A stretch of 64,000 bases of DNA from positions 1-64,000 of the forward strand of contig JAMPED010000003.1 in assembly GCA_023665325.1 (NCBI GenBank), read 5' to 3'. The notes under the pieces were generated by a model. That model saw only the letters and a list, made by a program, of their open reading frames with translations. It had not been told where the DNA came from and ran no database searches. Made by a program: the position numbers and the translations under genes. This DNA comes from Acetobacter sp. (lineage in GTDB: Bacteria; Pseudomonadota; Alphaproteobacteria; RF32; CAG-239). Below are positions 36,701 through 45,665 of the stretch, in pieces (the first letter of the stretch is position 1; each line of letters opens with the position of its first letter).

Positions 36701-36707
36701 GACAACA

Positions 36708-37145
36708 ATGACTGATACGACTATTGAACAAAAAACTTTAGATGATAACGAACTGCAACTGTTGCAAGCTATGAGTGTTGAAGATGAAGAACTCCCTGTT
36801 TACAAAGCCTATGCAGGGACAGAACTGCCAACTACAACTCAACTAGCTAAAATGTTTGATATTGTGGAAGCTATTAAAACTGTTTTTGATCCGGAAATTC
36901 CTATTAACGTTTACGATTTAGGGTTAATTTATAAAATTAACCAAGCCGAAAATGGTGATATTCATATTGATATGTCTTTAACAGCTCCAGGATGTCCAGT
37001 TGCCGGTGTTTTACCTCAACAAGTTGCAGATGCCGTTGCTTTGGTTCAAGGGGTTGGCAAAGTTGAGGTTGAAATTGTTTGGGAACCTGCTTGGTCGCTT
37101 GAACGATTAAGTGATGAAGCCAGAATGATGCTTGAAATGTTGTAA
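36708..37145 (+). CDS. sufT: SufT-like MIP18/DUF59 Fe-S maturation protein
   Basis: The 145-residue protein contains the MIP18 (DUF59) domain: 'AIKTVFDPEIPINVYDLGLIY' and the conserved Cys in 'MSLTAPGCPVAGVLP'. The first ~45 residues are acidic and unique. SufT proteins help mature Fe-S proteins. Its place between sufS and sufE supports the assignment. Confidence 0.9.
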   Translation: MTDTTIEQKTLDDNELQLLQAMSVEDEELPVYKAYAGTELPTTTQLAKMFDIVEAIKTVFDPEIPINVYDLGLIYKINQAENGDIHIDMSLTAPGCPVAGVLPQQVADAVALVQGVGKVEVEIVWEPAWSLERLSDEARMMLEML

Positions 37146-37167
37146 TTGCTATTAAGGAGAATTTATA

Positions 37168-37575
37168 ATGAGTATTGAAAGCCTGATTGAAGATTTTTCC
37201 TTTTTAGATTCGTGGGAAGATCGCTATAAATATCTTATTGAACTTGGAAATAAAAATCCAAGATTCAATGATGCACAAAAAGCTGAGGAGTGGAAGGTTC
37301 CTGGTTGTCAATCTCAAGTTTGGATTATTCCTCACATTGAATCTTCTGGTATTTGGTTTGAAGGTGACAGTGATGCCATTATTGTACGTGGTATTATTGC
37401 TGTTGTCCTTGAGATTTTTAAAGATAAAACTGCACAAGAGATTTTAGATATTGATGTTGAAAAAATTTTTGATAAAATAGGGTTACAAGAACATATCACC
37501 TCTAATCGACGAAGTGGTATGCTATCAATGGTAGATAAAATAAAATATTATGCAAAACAGTCTTTAAGGAAATAG
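37168..37575 (+). CDS. sufE: SufE sulfur-acceptor protein
   Basis: SufE accepts persulfide sulfur from SufS and passes it to SufB. The 135-residue protein has the active Cys in 'VPGCQSQVWI' and the C-terminal 'ITSNRRSGMLSMVDKIK'. It ends one base before the sucC-like gene, whose ribosome binding site (AAGGAAA) lies in the end of sufE, so the two are coupled. Confidence 0.95.
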   Translation: MSIESLIEDFSFLDSWEDRYKYLIELGNKNPRFNDAQKAEEWKVPGCQSQVWIIPHIESSGIWFEGDSDAIIVRGIIAVVLEIFKDKTAQEILDIDVEKIFDKIGLQEHITSNRRSGMLSMVDKIKYYAKQSLRK

Positions 37576-37576
37576 A

Positions 37577-38785
37577 ATGAACATTCACGAATATCAAGCC
37601 AAAAATATTTTCAAACAGTTTGGTATTCGTGTGCCTAGCGGCAAAATTGCTTATACTCCAAATGAAGCAAAAGTTTCTGCTATGGAAGTATCTGAAAAAG
37701 GACCTTGGGTCGTTAAAGCACAAATTCAAGCAGGTTCTCGTCATATTGGTAAATTTTCTGATAAACGTGCTGGTAAAAAAGGTGGTATTCGGTTATCCAA
37801 ATCTCTTGATGAAGTTTATGAAAATGCAGATGAAATGCTTGAGAATCTTTTGATCACAAATCATACAGGCGCTAAGGGACGATTAGTTAGCCGAGTATAT
37901 ATCGAAGAGTATGTTAAAACCGTTAGAAAAATTTATTTTGGATTAGTTGTTGATTGGGTTTCAGCTGCTGTTATGCTTTTAATAACTCCGATTACTGAAA
38001 ATAATGAAGATGATATTGTTAAACTGGCAACTACGTGCCCTGAAAGTATTCTTAAGATTAACCTGAGTTTACAAAAAACAGTGACAACAGCTCAGATTAA
38101 CGAGGTTGCCTCTTTTTTAAAACTTTCAGAACATACTGAAGAGCTTAAAAACTTTATCAACAAAATGTTAAAAGTTTTTTATAATTACGATGCCACAATG
38201 CTGGAAATTAACCCTGTAGGAATCGGAAAAGATGGTAGAATTTGGGCATTAGATGCCAAAATGACATTTGATACTAATGCATTATATCGTCACCCAGATA
38301 TTTTGAAATTAGCCGATGATGCTGAAATTGACGAGCGGGAATTAACTGCATCAAAATTTGGTTTTCAATATAAGGAACTTGAGAGTGGAATTGGCATTAT
38401 TGTTAACGGAGATGGTTTGGCTTTAAATATTATTAGTGAAGCTAAAAAACTGGGTATGAGTACGGCGTGCTTTTTGAACCTTAAAGGAGGTGTTGACCGT
38501 GATAAAATTGCTGCAAGTATCAAATTGATGATGACGAATCCGAAAGTCGATGGGATTTTTATCAACATTCTCGGTGGTTTCTTACGTTGTAATCTTATTG
38601 CGGATGGTATTATTTCTGTTGCTAATGATTTAGGGCTTAATATTCCTTTAGTTGCCAGATTTGAAGGAACAAATAAAAAAGAAGCAACCGATATTCTGCA
38701 AAAATCTGGCTTATCCTTGCTTATTGCTGACGATACATATATGGGATTAACAATGCTTAAAGAGGCGGTTGAGGAGGATTTGTAA
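37577..38785 (+). CDS. Divergent SucC-like ATP-grasp subunit of an acyl-CoA synthetase
   Basis: The 402-residue protein starts like SucC ('MNIHEYQAKNIFKQFGI') and keeps 'PWVVKAQI', 'MLEINPV', an Asp in 'ALDAKMTFDTNALYRHPD' and 'NILGGFLRCNLIADGI'. The nucleotide loop, normally 'HAGGRGKAGG', is 'QAGSRHIGKFSDKRAGKKGG', and 'FLDVGGGA' has become 'FLNLKGGV'. Canonical SucC makes succinyl-CoA or cleaves it with substrate-level phosphorylation; malate-CoA ligase MtkA is related. It is coupled to sufE upstream and overlaps the SucD-like gene by one base. Given the changes in both subunits, I would not call it a working SucC. Confidence 0.8.
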   Translation: MNIHEYQAKNIFKQFGIRVPSGKIAYTPNEAKVSAMEVSEKGPWVVKAQIQAGSRHIGKFSDKRAGKKGGIRLSKSLDEVYENADEMLENLLITNHTGAKGRLVSRVYIEEYVKTVRKIYFGLVVDWVSAAVMLLITPITENNEDDIVKLATTCPESILKINLSLQKTVTTAQINEVASFLKLSEHTEELKNFINKMLKVFYNYDATMLEINPVGIGKDGRIWALDAKMTFDTNALYRHPDILKLADDAEIDERELTASKFGFQYKELESGIGIIVNGDGLALNIISEAKKLGMSTACFLNLKGGVDRDKIAASIKLMMTNPKVDGIFINILGGFLRCNLIADGIISVANDLGLNIPLVARFEGTNKKEATDILQKSGLSLLIADDTYMGLTMLKEAVEEDL

Positions 38786-39651
38786 TGGCTGTCTTAGTTA
38801 ATAAAAAAACTAAAATTATGGTGCAAGGTATTACAGGTACTCAGGCTTCATTTCATATTCAGCGTGCTATTAACTATGGCACAAAAGTTGTAGCAGGTGT
38901 TGTTCCTAATAAAAGTGAAGAAAAACACTTAGGCGTTCCATTATTTACCACTGTTGTAGAAGCTAAAGAGAAAACTGGTGCTGATGCATCGATTATTTTT
39001 GTGCCAGCAAAATTTGCAAAATCAGCAATTTTAGAAGCTATTCGGGCAAAACTTAAATTAGTTGTCATCATTACTTCAGGTATTCCAGTTAATGATATGA
39101 TTGAAATTAGAAAAGAGCTTGAGAATTCTCAGACCATTCTTATTGGTCCTAATACCCCTGGAGTTATTACGCCACAAGAAGCTTATATGGGAATTTTTCC
39201 TGATAATATCCATCAATCTGGCGACATTGGTATTATTTCACGCTCATCAACATTAACGTACGAAGTTATATTGGAAATTAACAAAACCGGCTTAGGCGAA
39301 TCGACCGTTATTGGGTTAGGTGATGATTTTATTATTGGAACTGGTTTTTTCAAAATTATTAAAGAGTTCAACGATGATAAAAAAACAAAAGCAATTGTTT
39401 TGATTGGGGGAATCGGTGGAAACTATGAAATTGAAGCCGCACGTTTGTACCAAACTCTAAACAAAAAGAAACCTGTTATAGCACTATTAACAGAAGATGT
39501 AACACCCTTATCCGTCAATAATGGTCTTGCACCAGAAATCCTTTGTCACGGCATAACAACGGCTTCTGATAAAAGAAAGCAGCTTGAAAACGCAGGAATG
39601 ATTGTTGTCAACTCCATTCAAGATCTTAAGAATGAACTTTTGAAACTATGA
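38785..39651 (+). CDS. Divergent SucD-like CoA-binding subunit lacking the phospho-His
   Basis: The 288-residue protein aligns without gaps to SucD at its C-terminus ('PVIALLTEDVTPLSVNNGLA' against the E. coli region). The catalytic 'GHAGAI' is 'GLAPEI' (residues 247-252), so the phosphorylated His is Leu248. The glutamate that supports it, in 'GEIGGSAEEEAA', is Gly in 'GGIGGNYEIEAA' (about residue 209). The CoA-binding Rossmann part ('MVQGITGTQASFH') is kept. It is either a dead or regulatory paralogue or catalyses without phospho-His. It overlaps comF by four bases. Confidence 0.8.
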   Translation: MAVLVNKKTKIMVQGITGTQASFHIQRAINYGTKVVAGVVPNKSEEKHLGVPLFTTVVEAKEKTGADASIIFVPAKFAKSAILEAIRAKLKLVVIITSGIPVNDMIEIRKELENSQTILIGPNTPGVITPQEAYMGIFPDNIHQSGDIGIISRSSTLTYEVILEINKTGLGESTVIGLGDDFIIGTGFFKIIKEFNDDKKTKAIVLIGGIGGNYEIEAARLYQTLNKKKPVIALLTEDVTPLSVNNGLAPEILCHGITTASDKRKQLENAGMIVVNSIQDLKNELLKL

Positions 39652-40370
39652 TTCATTGGTTAAAAGCATTTATATACACTATTCTTCCCCCGCGTTGTCT
39701 TTTATGTGGTAAAGTGATTCACTCTGATAATAGTTTGTGTTCTGATTGTTTTTCAAATATTAACTTCATTACGAAACCATATTGTAAACACTGTGGTTTT
39801 CCTTTATCTGAATTTGAAACCGATTCTTTATATTGTTTGACGTGCTTATCTAAAAAATCTCCTTTTCGCTTAAGTCGCTCCGCGGTTAAATATGATAATT
39901 TTTCTAAAAAATTGATTTTAGATTTCAAATTTTCTGATCGACTCGAAAATAAAACACTTTTGGCTCATTGGCTATTTGTAGCCGGAGAAGATATTTTTAA
40001 TCAAGGTATTGATGTTATTATTCCAGTTCCATTACATTATGCTAGATTATTTAAGCGTAAATATAATCAATCTGCAGTTTTAGCTGCCGAATTATCAAAA
40101 CTTTGTCATCGTCCTGTTGATTATAAAGTTCTCAGAAAAATCAAACATACTACCCCACAAATTGAATGTTCTGGGAAACAAAGGAGTCGTAATGTTAAAA
40201 ATGCTTTTCAAATTATTTCACCTGAAAAAATTAAGGGAAAACGAATCGTTCTTATTGATGATGTTTTTACAACAGGTGCAACATTAACTGAATGCGCCAA
40301 AGCCTTAAAGTGTGCTGGCGCTAAATCAGTAGATACTTTAACTGTTGCACGTGTTTGCTCCTCAGGTTAG
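39648..40370 (+). CDS. comF: ComF-family phosphoribosyltransferase-like protein
   Basis: The 240-residue protein has an N-terminal zinc-finger region with CxxC pairs ('PPRCLLCGKV', 'LCSDCF', 'YCKHCGFPL', 'YCLTCL') and a C-terminal PRTase fold with the PRPP loop 'IVLIDDVFTTGATLTECA'. ComF takes part in DNA uptake during transformation in Firmicutes and some proteobacteria. It overlaps the sucD-like stop by ATGA and ends the transcription unit. Confidence 0.9.
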   Translation: MIHWLKAFIYTILPPRCLLCGKVIHSDNSLCSDCFSNINFITKPYCKHCGFPLSEFETDSLYCLTCLSKKSPFRLSRSAVKYDNFSKKLILDFKFSDRLENKTLLAHWLFVAGEDIFNQGIDVIIPVPLHYARLFKRKYNQSAVLAAELSKLCHRPVDYKVLRKIKHTTPQIECSGKQRSRNVKNAFQIISPEKIKGKRIVLIDDVFTTGATLTECAKALKCAGAKSVDTLTVARVCSSG

Positions 40371-40407
40371 CGATTTAAACTTTACTTTATTCAAATTATT
40401 TTATAGT

Positions 40408-40650
40408 CTTGGTTTGAAACATCTGATGAATGTTTTGAGGTGTGGTAGCCTCTTCGATTCACGTCTAACGTGCCAGACGATAATTTTGCACGCCTTCTGG
40501 TTATGGCTGGAAGGCGACAGAATATGCTAATATGCAGGTTTATACAAACTAGCGGTATATGTGCTATTTTAGGCTAATATGTCGCACTATTTTGAATCGA
40601 ATAGTTACCAACTTCCAGCTGCTTTCATCAAGCAGCATTTTTATTTTATT
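40408..40650 (+). promoter_or_regulatory. Structured 5' leader L2 of the second pilin-like gene
   Basis: In order: AAACAT/ATGTTT; the 16-nt hairpin GAGGTGTGGTAGCCTC; CGTCT/AGACG with an 8-nt loop; TTTTG..GCCTT / AAGGC..CAGAA; a variable insert; then a terminator. These match leader L1 in order and spacing, with compensating differences in the long stem (TTTTAC/GTAAAA there, TTTTG/CAGAA here). GCTGGAAG (40506-40513) can pair with CTTCCAGC (40612-40619), which runs into the terminator's 5' arm. A TATAGT at 40402-40407 is the likely -10. The gene downstream is unrelated to that of L1. This is the only content of the 293-base gap. Confidence 0.7.
40618..40647 (+). terminator. Leader terminator before the second pilin-like gene
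   Basis: GCTGCTT (40618-40624), loop TCATC, AAGCAGC (40630-40636), then ATTTTTATTTT. The ribosome binding site CTGGAG follows directly. Confidence 0.75.
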
Positions 40651-40663
40651 AACTGGAGAAACT

Positions 40664-41290
40664 ATGAGATTATATAAACAAAATCAGTATGGTCGGTCTA
40701 TGATTGAAATGTTGGGAGTGTTAGCAATTGTTGGCATTTTATCTGTGGGCGGAATTATGGGGTTTTCTTCTGCAATGACAAAATTTAAAATAATTAAATT
40801 AGCTGAAGAGTACAATCTTTTTTTGCAAAATATTTTGGAATATGAAATGGATTGGAAACAATTGCGGATTAGTCACCCCTCTGCAGAGCTGGCTGATGTT
40901 ATTGAAAATATGGGAATTCTTCCCACATCTTGGCAAAAAAAAGATAAATTTATATTAGATAGTTTTGGTGGTTCAATGTATCCACATATTGGTAAAGCGT
41001 GTTTTTTCGTTTTAGATTATAGCATCAAATCCAGCAAGAAAGAAGCTAAAACAAATTTACAATTATGTCAGGCAATGTGGCTAAACATAATTATTCCCAA
41101 TAAGGGCATTATTGACCACGCGTGGATTTATCGCGGAGAAGAAAACGGCAAAGAAAATGTTTGGTATGGAGTTAATCAATGTACAGATTATAAAAATTGT
41201 CTTGAGTATATGAAACCTTCTGATATTTATGCAATCTGCACAACGTGCGTAGACGATGCAGCGTGTTCTATTGCTTTAGATTTTTGTTAG
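40664..41290 (+). CDS. Type IV pilin-like protein, second copy
   Basis: The 208-residue protein starts 'MRLYKQNQYG' followed by 'RSMIEMLGVLAIVGILSVGG': again Gly before the cleavage site, Arg at +1 and Glu at +5. The C-terminal Cys pattern ('NQCTDYKNC', 'ICTTCVDDAACSIALDFC') parallels that of the copy at 21.4 kb, so they are paralogues, though the middle is divergent. CTGGAG precedes the ATG at 40664. It is a single gene behind leader L2 and ends in a terminator. It is either a pilus subunit or part of a secretion pseudopilus. Confidence 0.75.
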   Translation: MRLYKQNQYGRSMIEMLGVLAIVGILSVGGIMGFSSAMTKFKIIKLAEEYNLFLQNILEYEMDWKQLRISHPSAELADVIENMGILPTSWQKKDKFILDSFGGSMYPHIGKACFFVLDYSIKSSKKEAKTNLQLCQAMWLNIIIPNKGIIDHAWIYRGEENGKENVWYGVNQCTDYKNCLEYMKPSDIYAICTTCVDDAACSIALDFC

Positions 41291-41298
41291 ATACGAAT

Positions 41299-41325
41299 AA
41301 AGCCTCTATAAAGAGGCTTTGTTTT
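41299..41325. terminator. Bidirectional terminator
   Basis: AAAGCCTCT (41299-41307) pairs with AGAGGCTTT around ATA(A), followed by GTTTTTATTT. It separates the + strand pilin-like gene from the minus-strand tolC unit. Confidence 0.8.
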
Positions 41326-41555
41326 TATTTATGTAATGATAGTAATTTTGCATATTTTTGCAAAATACATTCAGCCACACCGGCTAATTCGCTAGATTCA
41401 GTTTTATTAAATTTATATTCGTTGACCAACATATCTGATGTTAATTCAAAAACCTCTCCTGTATAATCACGCACGTAGCTCTTTTGAGCTTTTGTTTCAA
41501 CAATGCTCTGGCGAACTTGTGCGGTTATATCTTCAAATCTATCCGTTTTAGCCAT
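41325..41555 (-). CDS. Small protein downstream of tolC (76 aa)
   Basis: AAGGAAT precedes the ATG at 41555 (MAKTDRFEDI...). It starts 10 bases after the tolC stop, so the two are co-transcribed. The protein is soluble, helical, without Cys-pair or hydrophobic segments apart from one Cys near the end. I do not recognise it. Confidence 0.6.
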   Translation of the reverse strand: MAKTDRFEDITAQVRQSIVETKAQKSYVRDYTGEVFELTSDMLVNEYKFNKTESSELAGVAECILQKYAKLLSLHK

Positions 41556-41565
41556 TTTTATTCCT

Positions 41566-42927
41566 TTATTCTTTATCAATACTTGTTGATAACCATTTAC
41601 CTGATGTTTCTTCATATTTAGCATTTGCATCATATAAATCAACATTTAATTTTAGATCTTTAGCTGTCAACTTACCCATTGCAGAGAGTAAACTCAAACC
41701 AGATACATAATAATCGTGTCTGGTTGTCACTTCTTCTACTTCAGAGTTTAATAAATATTGATATTGATTTAAAACGTCAAGCACGGTTCTGTTCCCAAGA
41801 GCCTCTTCTTCACGCACACCATTTAATGCAACTTGGTAAGCTTTAATTTGTGCTTTGACTGATTTTATCTTTGCCTTATTGGCACTCAGATATTCCCAAT
41901 TACTTGTGATATCTGAATATAGTGTATCTTGTGTGTTATGCAATTCTTCTTGAGCTTGCCAGCGGTAATGTTTGCTTTGTCTGATTTTTGCACGACTCGA
42001 ACCTGCATTATATAAAGGCATACTAAAATTTACACCTAATTCTACAGCATCATTAGTTGGATTTTTATCGTACGCCCAATTCTGACTTTTGATACGTCCT
42101 GCTTGTGCATAAGCATTAACAGATGGAAGTAAATCACCTTTATTAACACTAACGTCGTGTTTTTTTGCTTTTAGATTATGACGCGCTGCCTGCAGTGAAT
42201 AACTATGCGTTTTAGCATATTCCATTGCAGAATCTAGTGTTAACGGAAACATTTTTTCAATCTCTTTAGGAGTTGTAATGTTTTTGGGTTCTTCTCCTAT
42301 TATTTGTTTATAAACAGCTTTGGACGCCTCAAGATTTCCCTCTGCTGAAATACGTTGAGATTGAGCTGAAGCATAGCTCGCTTCTGCTTGTGAAACATCT
42401 GTTGTTGTCACTTCTCCAACATTAAATCTCTCTTTTGTTTCATCCAGTTCTTTTTTTAATAATTTTTCGTTATTCTTTTGTAATTTAACAATTGCTTCAT
42501 CACGTAAAACATCCAGATAAGCAATTGCAGCTTCCAGCAAAATATTTTGTTCTGTTGCCATCAATGTAGCATAAGATGCTTTGCGATAACTTTTAGCAGA
42601 ACTTACAGAATTTATGGTTTTAAAACCACTAAATATCGGCTGTGTGATATTTGCAGTTAACGAACGATTATATCCGTTTATCGGTTTTACAGGTGCATTG
42701 GTATTATTTTTAGAATCAGAATATCCTCCTTCTACACTTAGAGTAGGACGAAAACCTGACTTTGCTAATGCCACATTTTCATCAACCGCCTGAGCTCCAG
42801 CGCGAGCTGCTTTTAGAGCTGGATTATAATCATACGCTTTTGCTAATGCTGATTTTAATGTATCTGCATTTGCAGATAATGCTGTTGAAACACTCATCAA
42901 CAACGCCAATAAAATTTGCTTTTTCAT
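41566..42927 (-). CDS. tolC: TolC-family outer-membrane efflux protein
   Basis: TolC forms the outer-membrane channel of RND efflux pumps and type I secretion. The 453-residue protein has a signal peptide (residues 1-21, 'LSANADTLKSAL') and the two repeated helical-barrel halves, recognisable from 'NPALKAARAGAQA' and 'YSLQAARHNLKAKKHDV'. Helical segments with 'VGEVTTTDVSQAEA' and 'LGNRTVLDVLNQYQYLLNSE' are typical. A possible partner, a membrane-fusion protein, starts at 63.0 kb. Confidence 0.92.
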   Translation of the reverse strand: MKKQILLALLMSVSTALSANADTLKSALAKAYDYNPALKAARAGAQAVDENVALAKSGFRPTLSVEGGYSDSKNNTNAPVKPINGYNRSLTANITQPIFSGFKTINSVSSAKSYRKASYATLMATEQNILLEAAIAYLDVLRDEAIVKLQKNNEKLLKKELDETKERFNVGEVTTTDVSQAEASYASAQSQRISAEGNLEASKAVYKQIIGEEPKNITTPKEIEKMFPLTLDSAMEYAKTHSYSLQAARHNLKAKKHDVSVNKGDLLPSVNAYAQAGRIKSQNWAYDKNPTNDAVELGVNFSMPLYNAGSSRAKIRQSKHYRWQAQEELHNTQDTLYSDITSNWEYLSANKAKIKSVKAQIKAYQVALNGVREEEALGNRTVLDVLNQYQYLLNSEVEEVTTRHDYYVSGLSLLSAMGKLTAKDLKLNVDLYDANAKYEETSGKWLSTSIDKE

Positions 42928-43103
42928 CTTGTTCTATTCCTTAATATTAAAAAGTCTCTTTTCATTTTTTAGCATATAATTGTTAAAAAAATGCCAATCA
43001 TTGTTTTTATTTTTTAAAATAATCTTATATTATTAACTAAAATTCAAACTATTTCACTATAGTTTTGTGAATAGTAAAGTATGTTTAATTGGGAGATTGT
43101 GTA

Positions 43104-45611
43104 TTGAAAAAAGGTAAATTAGAAATTAGCGATGAAATGAAAAAAGCTCGGTTGAAACTTTCTATTGAGCATTATATTAAATATTTTATCGGGAAAAGAC
43201 CCTGCGAATTAACTAAAGAAGAAGCCTTGTATGCTATTTCTTTAGCGGTTAGAGAATTTGCAATGGATGAAATGTATAACACAAGCGCCCGTTATAATGA
43301 AAAATCGGCAAAACGTGTTTATTATTTATCAATTGAATACCTTATCGGTCGTTCTTTAGAAAATAATCTTCATAACCTTGGGTTATATGATTTATTAAAA
43401 GATATCAAGCTTGATGGTTTTCCAGATTTTTCGATTGAAGAAATATTTGACACAGAATATGATCCGGCTCTTGGTAACGGTGGCTTAGGTCGACTCGCTG
43501 CTTGCTACCTTGATTCTATGGCATCCTTAGGGCTTCCTGGGTTCGGTTATGGTATCAATTATCAGTTTGGTTTGTTTAAACAAAAATTTGAAAATGGTTG
43601 GCAAGTTGAACAAGCTGATGATTGGTTTTCTGACTTTTCACCGTGGGAATTAGCCCGCCCTGACAGACAAGTTACAATTCCAATGTTTGGTAATGTTGAG
43701 ACATATAAAGATGCTAATGGAAAGGATACATACGTTTGGGCAAATACGCATACCTTGTATGGCGTACCATACGATTTTCCAATTGTAGGATATGCTGGTA
43801 AGTCTGTAAATTACTTACGTTTGTTCTCTGCTAAAACTGATGAAGAGTTTGATATTGATATCTTTAATAAAGGTGGATATATTGAGGCGGTTGAGGATAA
43901 AATCAAGACCGAATCTATTTCTAAGGTACTGTACCCATCGGATGCAATGGAATCGGGAAAGGCATTGCGTTTATCTCAACAATATTTTTTTATTTCTTGT
44001 GCTATTCAGGATATTTTTAGAAGATTTTTAGAAAAAAGTAATGACTTTAACAAACTTCCAGATCAGGTCTGTATTCAATTGAATGATACCCACCCTGCTT
44101 TGGCTATTGTTGAGATGATGCGTTTGTTAGTTGATGTGTATGGTCAAGAATGGGAAACAGCTTGGAGTATTGTCACCAAAGTATTTGCCTACACTAACCA
44201 TACTTTATTGCCTGAGGCTTTGGAAACTTGGCCTGCTAAATATTTTGCACATATGCTACCAAGACATTTGCAGATTATTTATGAAATCAATAGACGGTTT
44301 ATTGATTTTGCCAAGAAGAAATTTGGTGAAGATAGTGAAAAACTTGCAAAAGTTTCTATTGTTTCTGGTGATGGTGATAATCAGATTATTAGAATGGCTA
44401 ACTTATCGATTGTTGGCTCATTTTCTGTTAATGGTGTAGCTAAAATTCACTCTGAATTGATTAAAACATCATTAGTTCCAGAGTTTTATGAATTATGGCC
44501 GGAAAAATTTACTAACATTACTAATGGCATTACTCCAAGACGCTGGTTATTACACGCTAACACAAATCTAGCAACACTAATCTCTGATAAAATCGGTAAA
44601 GATTGGATTGCTCATTTGGAGATGCTGAGTAAGATTTCTGATTATGCAGAAGATTCTGACTTTGTGAATAAGTTTATTAAGATTAAAAAAGCAAATAAAG
44701 AACAGTTACGTAATGAAATTTATAAACGGACAAACGTCGCTGTTACAACAAACAGTATGTTTGTAGTACAAGCGAAGAGAATCCACGAATATAAACGTCA
44801 ACTTATGGCTATATTACAAGTTATCGGAGAATATTTAGCCATTGTTCGCGATAATATTCGTCCAATTTCCCCTAAAACATATATTTTTGCAGGAAAGGCA
44901 GCTCCGTCATATACATTTGCAAAGTTAATTATCAAGTTGATTAACAATGTGGCAAATGTTGTTAATAATGACTCTAGAGTTGGTGATGCATTAAAGGTCG
45001 TTTTTATTCCAGACTATAAAGTTTCTGTTGCTGAAGTACTGATACCTGCGGCAGATGTTAGTTTACAACTTTCTACTGCTGGTTTTGAAGCTTCCGGTAC
45101 GGGTAATATGAAATTTGCCCTTAATGGTGCTTTAACTGTTGGAACATACGATGGCGCCAATATCGAAATTCGCGAAGCTGTTGGCGCAGATAATTTCTTC
45201 TTATTTGGGTTAAGAGAGAATGAGATTCAATCAATGCGCCCAACTTATAATCCACGGAAATATTATGAAGAATCGGAATACATTAAACGTATTTTAAATG
45301 CGATTAACTCTAATCTGTTTTGTGAGAAAGATACACCAGCTTTGTTCAAACCTATTTTTGACGAGCTTCTTAATCGCGATTACTTCTTTGTTTTAGCAGA
45401 CTTGGAAGCATTTAATCAAGCGATGAAAGATGCAGAGCGCGCTTATTTAAACAAAGATGAATGGGCCAGAAAAGCAATTTACAACGTGGCTAATGTTGGT
45501 TATTTCTCCAGTGATCGTGCTGTAGCAGAATATGCCCAAAAGATTTGGCACGTTAGTGACCCATTAACAGAAAACAGTGACGAGGAAGTATTTGAAGCTA
45601 AATCTGCTTAA
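43104..45611 (+). CDS. glgP: Glycogen/alpha-glucan phosphorylase
   Basis: This enzyme releases glucose-1-phosphate from glycogen or maltodextrins. The 835-residue GT35 protein has 'DPALGNGGLGRLAACYLDSMA', 'NDTHPALAIVEMMRLL' and the PLP site 'EASGTGNMKFALNGALTVGT'. I take TTG at 43104 as the start, 8 bases after GGGAG; another in-frame TTG at 43089 has no site before it. No other glycogen gene is in the window. Confidence 0.95.
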   Translation: MKKGKLEISDEMKKARLKLSIEHYIKYFIGKRPCELTKEEALYAISLAVREFAMDEMYNTSARYNEKSAKRVYYLSIEYLIGRSLENNLHNLGLYDLLKDIKLDGFPDFSIEEIFDTEYDPALGNGGLGRLAACYLDSMASLGLPGFGYGINYQFGLFKQKFENGWQVEQADDWFSDFSPWELARPDRQVTIPMFGNVETYKDANGKDTYVWANTHTLYGVPYDFPIVGYAGKSVNYLRLFSAKTDEEFDIDIFNKGGYIEAVEDKIKTESISKVLYPSDAMESGKALRLSQQYFFISCAIQDIFRRFLEKSNDFNKLPDQVCIQLNDTHPALAIVEMMRLLVDVYGQEWETAWSIVTKVFAYTNHTLLPEALETWPAKYFAHMLPRHLQIIYEINRRFIDFAKKKFGEDSEKLAKVSIVSGDGDNQIIRMANLSIVGSFSVNGVAKIHSELIKTSLVPEFYELWPEKFTNITNGITPRRWLLHANTNLATLISDKIGKDWIAHLEMLSKISDYAEDSDFVNKFIKIKKANKEQLRNEIYKRTNVAVTTNSMFVVQAKRIHEYKRQLMAILQVIGEYLAIVRDNIRPISPKTYIFAGKAAPSYTFAKLIIKLINNVANVVNNDSRVGDALKVVFIPDYKVSVAEVLIPAADVSLQLSTAGFEASGTGNMKFALNGALTVGTYDGANIEIREAVGADNFFLFGLRENEIQSMRPTYNPRKYYEESEYIKRILNAINSNLFCEKDTPALFKPIFDELLNRDYFFVLADLEAFNQAMKDAERAYLNKDEWARKAIYNVANVGYFSSDRAVAEYAQKIWHVSDPLTENSDEEVFEAKSA

Positions 45612-45629
45612 TTTACTAATAATTGCACG

Positions 45630-45665
45630 AAAAGCCTGAATAGTAATATTCAGGCTTTTTTATTT
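45630..45665. terminator. Bidirectional terminator after glgP
   Basis: AAAGCCTGAAT (45631-45641) pairs with ATTCAGGCTTT (45648-45658), with T run on the + side, between convergent genes. Confidence 0.8.

Noticed and set aside
43089..43103. TTG start of glycogen phosphorylase five codons upstream.
   Set aside because: It overlaps the GGGAG that serves the TTG at 43104.
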